The notes below the pieces were generated by a model, which saw only the letters and a list, made by a program, of their open reading frames with translations, was not told the origin of the DNA and did not search any database. DNA of 19,666 bases, taken from positions 1 to 19,666 of the forward strand of contig DBZL01000043.1 of NCBI GenBank assembly GCA_002311745.1, read 5' to 3'. Origin of the DNA: Phycisphaerales bacterium UBA1161 (GTDB lineage Bacteria > Planctomycetota > Phycisphaerae > Tepidisphaerales > Tepidisphaeraceae). Below are positions 18,038 through 19,666 of this stretch, piece after piece. The position numbers and the translations under genes were made by a program. Every line of letters begins with the position of its first letter. Within the stretch, counting starts at the first letter, position 1.

Positions 18038-18892
18038 ATGATTCCTGGTAAGTCGATTCAGCAAAGCGTCATAGCGGGCATGGTGTTGTGCCTGCTGTCG
18101 TTGTCGGCGGGGGGCGAGGCCACCGGAGGCAACGACGCCGCCCAGGGCCAGACCGTCCAGGCGCTGAGCGCCCCATCCGCCAAGCACGCGTTGTCCTTCA
18201 CCGAATTGGGCATCCTGAAGGAGATGCTGGTCAAGCCGGGCGATCACGTGACGGTGGGTCAGGTCCTGGCCACGGAAGATAGCGACCTGGAACAGCAAGA
18301 ATACAACGCGATGAAGATCGAGGCCGAGTCCACGAGCAAGATCGACGCGGCCGTCGTCGACCGCGATTCCAAGAAGCGCGAGCGAGACAACAAGCAAAAG
18401 GCGTACGAAAACGGCGGCGCCAACGTCGAAGAAGTGGAGCAGGCAAAGCTGGCTTACGAGGAGGCCGAAATTCAGATCCGCTACGCCAAGGAAGAGCACT
18501 CGCAAAAGCAGGCCGCTCTTTTGAAGCAGCAGACGAAAGTCGAAAAGATGAAACTGCTCAGCCCCGTGAGCGGGATCGTGGAAAAGATCAGCCTTCAACC
18601 CGGCGAGGTGGTGGACCCGGCCCGTCCGGAAGGGGCGCTGACCGTCGTTCGCAATAAACCGCTGTGGGTGGACCTGCACCTTACGCCGACGCAGGCGGCG
18701 AAGCTGAAATTGGGCGACAAGCTACAGGCGGCTTACGTGATCGAGCCGGATCAGTGGATGACGGGCACGGTTATTTTCTTCGATCCGGTGGTGGACTCGA
18801 CGGTGGATAAGCGGACCGTGCGGCTGGAGTTGCCCAACGATGAGGACAAACCGGCGGGGTTGGAGCTCAACGTGCGCGTGCCGCAACCCTAG
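18038..18892 (+). CDS. HlyD/RND-type periplasmic adaptor (membrane fusion protein)
   Basis: Adaptors of this kind bridge an inner-membrane transporter and an outer-membrane channel. The 284-residue protein has a signal peptide (about 1-25, hydrophobic core IAGMVLCLLSLSAGG). The first half of a barrel-sandwich (lipoyl-like) domain, FTELGILKEMLVKPGDHVTVGQVLA, lies at about 54-78, and a charged alpha-helical hairpin (about 82-172) with coiled-coil character follows. The second half-barrel, LLSPVSGIVEKISLQPGEVV, is at about 173-192, then a beta-barrel segment. The hairpin is short, and the C-terminal membrane-proximal domain is reduced, compared with AcrA. AGAGGTG about 12 bases upstream is a poorly spaced Shine-Dalgarno. 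A GAF-like gene follows on the same strand; no transporter gene is within the window. Confidence 0.85.
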   Translation: MIPGKSIQQSVIAGMVLCLLSLSAGGEATGGNDAAQGQTVQALSAPSAKHALSFTELGILKEMLVKPGDHVTVGQVLATEDSDLEQQEYNAMKIEAESTSKIDAAVVDRDSKKRERDNKQKAYENGGANVEEVEQAKLAYEEAEIQIRYAKEEHSQKQAALLKQQTKVEKMKLLSPVSGIVEKISLQPGEVVDPARPEGALTVVRNKPLWVDLHLTPTQAAKLKLGDKLQAAYVIEPDQWMTGTVIFFDPVVDSTVDKRTVRLELPNDEDKPAGLELNVRVPQP

Positions 18893-19039
18893 ACCCTCAC
18901 TGGAAATAGGTCCTTCAAGAAAAAATAATGTCGAAATTGTGGCAGCGCCAGTATTCCCAATGTCCAATAATCCGAGGAGGGTACCTGGCGACGGTGGGTG
19001 AAATGCGGGCGATCTGGCCGAAAATGGACAAGGTGAATC

Positions 19040-19666
19040 GTGGCCTCGGGAATCGTTGAATCACAGGGATCGGAGTCGAGCTCGCAGGAGCAGGGCAGCT
19101 CGCGGTCCAAGATGGTGCAGCGGCTGTTGACCGCCTCGGCCAACCTGCCGCAGTTCATCAACGATCTGCTGACGACGCAGGCGGTGATGGTGGCCGGGAC
19201 CGAAGCGGCCGGGTTTGCCACTGAAGCAGGGGAGCAGGGGGCGACCCTGCGGCTGATCGCCCACATCCGCCCGGACGAGAGCACGGCCGAGATGCGTGCG
19301 GCGGCCATCGCCGCCTTTCAGGAATTGCTCAAGCCCTGCATCGCCCAGGGCCGCGACGGGGCCATCGAAATCCAAAGCGGCGACAACGCCCCCGAGCCGC
19401 AGTACTGCCTGATCACGCTTCTGCGCGCCGACGGCCAGCTCGTCGCGGCCACGGCGGTCATCACCCGCTGCCGAAACCTCGAGCGCGCTCAGCAGCGGCT
19501 GATGTCCATGCAGCTGGTGGCGGGGTATTTCGATCTGTTTTCGCTGCGGCGCAACAGCGAGCAGGCGCAGATCATCGCCCACTCGCATCAGCACGTGCTG
19601 CAACTGGCCACCGCGGTGGCCACCGCCGAGGGTTTTGAGTCGGCGGCGATGAACCTGTGCAACGAA
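19040..19666 (+). CDS. GAF-like protein, possibly GAF-HlyD adaptor (partial, runs off the right edge)
   Basis: The frame opens at a GTG with AAGGTG four bases upstream; an in-frame TGA lies just before it, so no earlier start is possible. An internal ATG at 19112 is an alternative. The 209 visible residues are soluble and lack a signal peptide. After a Ser/Glu-rich N-terminus comes an alpha/beta region (about 28-155, including QYCLITLLRADGQLVAATAVITR) resembling a degenerate GAF domain. A helix follows, then HVLQLATAVATAEGFESAAMNLCNE, which looks like the start of a second GAF domain. From memory, planctomycetes encode GAF domains fused to HlyD adaptors next to separate adaptors. Whether a membrane helix and HlyD part follow cannot be seen here. 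It lies 147 bases after the adaptor gene, in the same orientation. Confidence 0.65.
   Translation, partial: MASGIVESQGSESSSQEQGSSRSKMVQRLLTASANLPQFINDLLTTQAVMVAGTEAAGFATEAGEQGATLRLIAHIRPDESTAEMRAAAIAAFQELLKPCIAQGRDGAIEIQSGDNAPEPQYCLITLLRADGQLVAATAVITRCRNLERAQQRLMSMQLVAGYFDLFSLRRNSEQAQIIAHSHQHVLQLATAVATAEGFESAAMNLCNE

Noticed and set aside
18928..19059. 43-codon open frame between the adaptor and GAF-like genes, with GAGGAGG inside
   Set aside because: No start signal before its ATG, no recognisable product, and it overlaps the better-supported GAF-like start in another frame.

Overview
The window looks like chromosomal DNA of a GC-rich bacterium, most likely a planctomycete and perhaps of the Phycisphaerae type. 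That placement is inferred from family content: a zinc-ribbon protein with a C-terminal membrane anchor, a cytosolic Ser/Thr kinase, a HlyD-type adaptor followed by a GAF-like gene, and many starts without a Shine-Dalgarno sequence. No rRNA, tRNA, CRISPR array, transposase or phage gene was seen. The only repeat-like element is a heptamer inverted repeat between gltB and gltD.

Layout from the left. Positions 1-1683 (minus) hold a family-39-like membrane glycosyltransferase and possibly the first codons of a coupled downstream gene. Divergent from it are gltB and gltD (1867-8025, plus), the two subunits of NADPH glutamate synthase, the ammonia-assimilation partner of glutamine synthetase. A promoter with an overlapping inverted repeat precedes gltB. 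A small four-helix membrane protein follows gltD (8070-8879). After a structured leader comes a very large fused indolepyruvate:ferredoxin oxidoreductase (9122-12811). So the first 13 kb is dominated by amino-acid nitrogen and keto-acid metabolism.

From 12780 to 17471 all genes are on the minus strand: an HtrA-type serine protease whose 3' end overlaps that of the oxidoreductase, a non-RD Ser/Thr kinase, a secreted amidase/PGRP-fold protein that has lost apparent zinc ligands, and an SppA lipoprotein peptidase followed by a zinc-ribbon/TM protein. Divergent from sppA is a small HEXXH metallopeptidase (17516-17893). Several of these concern proteolysis or the cell envelope.

The right end (18038-19666) opens an export-type locus: a signal-peptide-bearing HlyD/MFP adaptor, then a GAF-like protein cut by the window edge. 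No wholly new system is proven. The best leads are the repeat inside gltBD, the degenerate amidase, the sppA/zinc-ribbon pair, the adaptor/GAF locus and the structured leader of the oxidoreductase.
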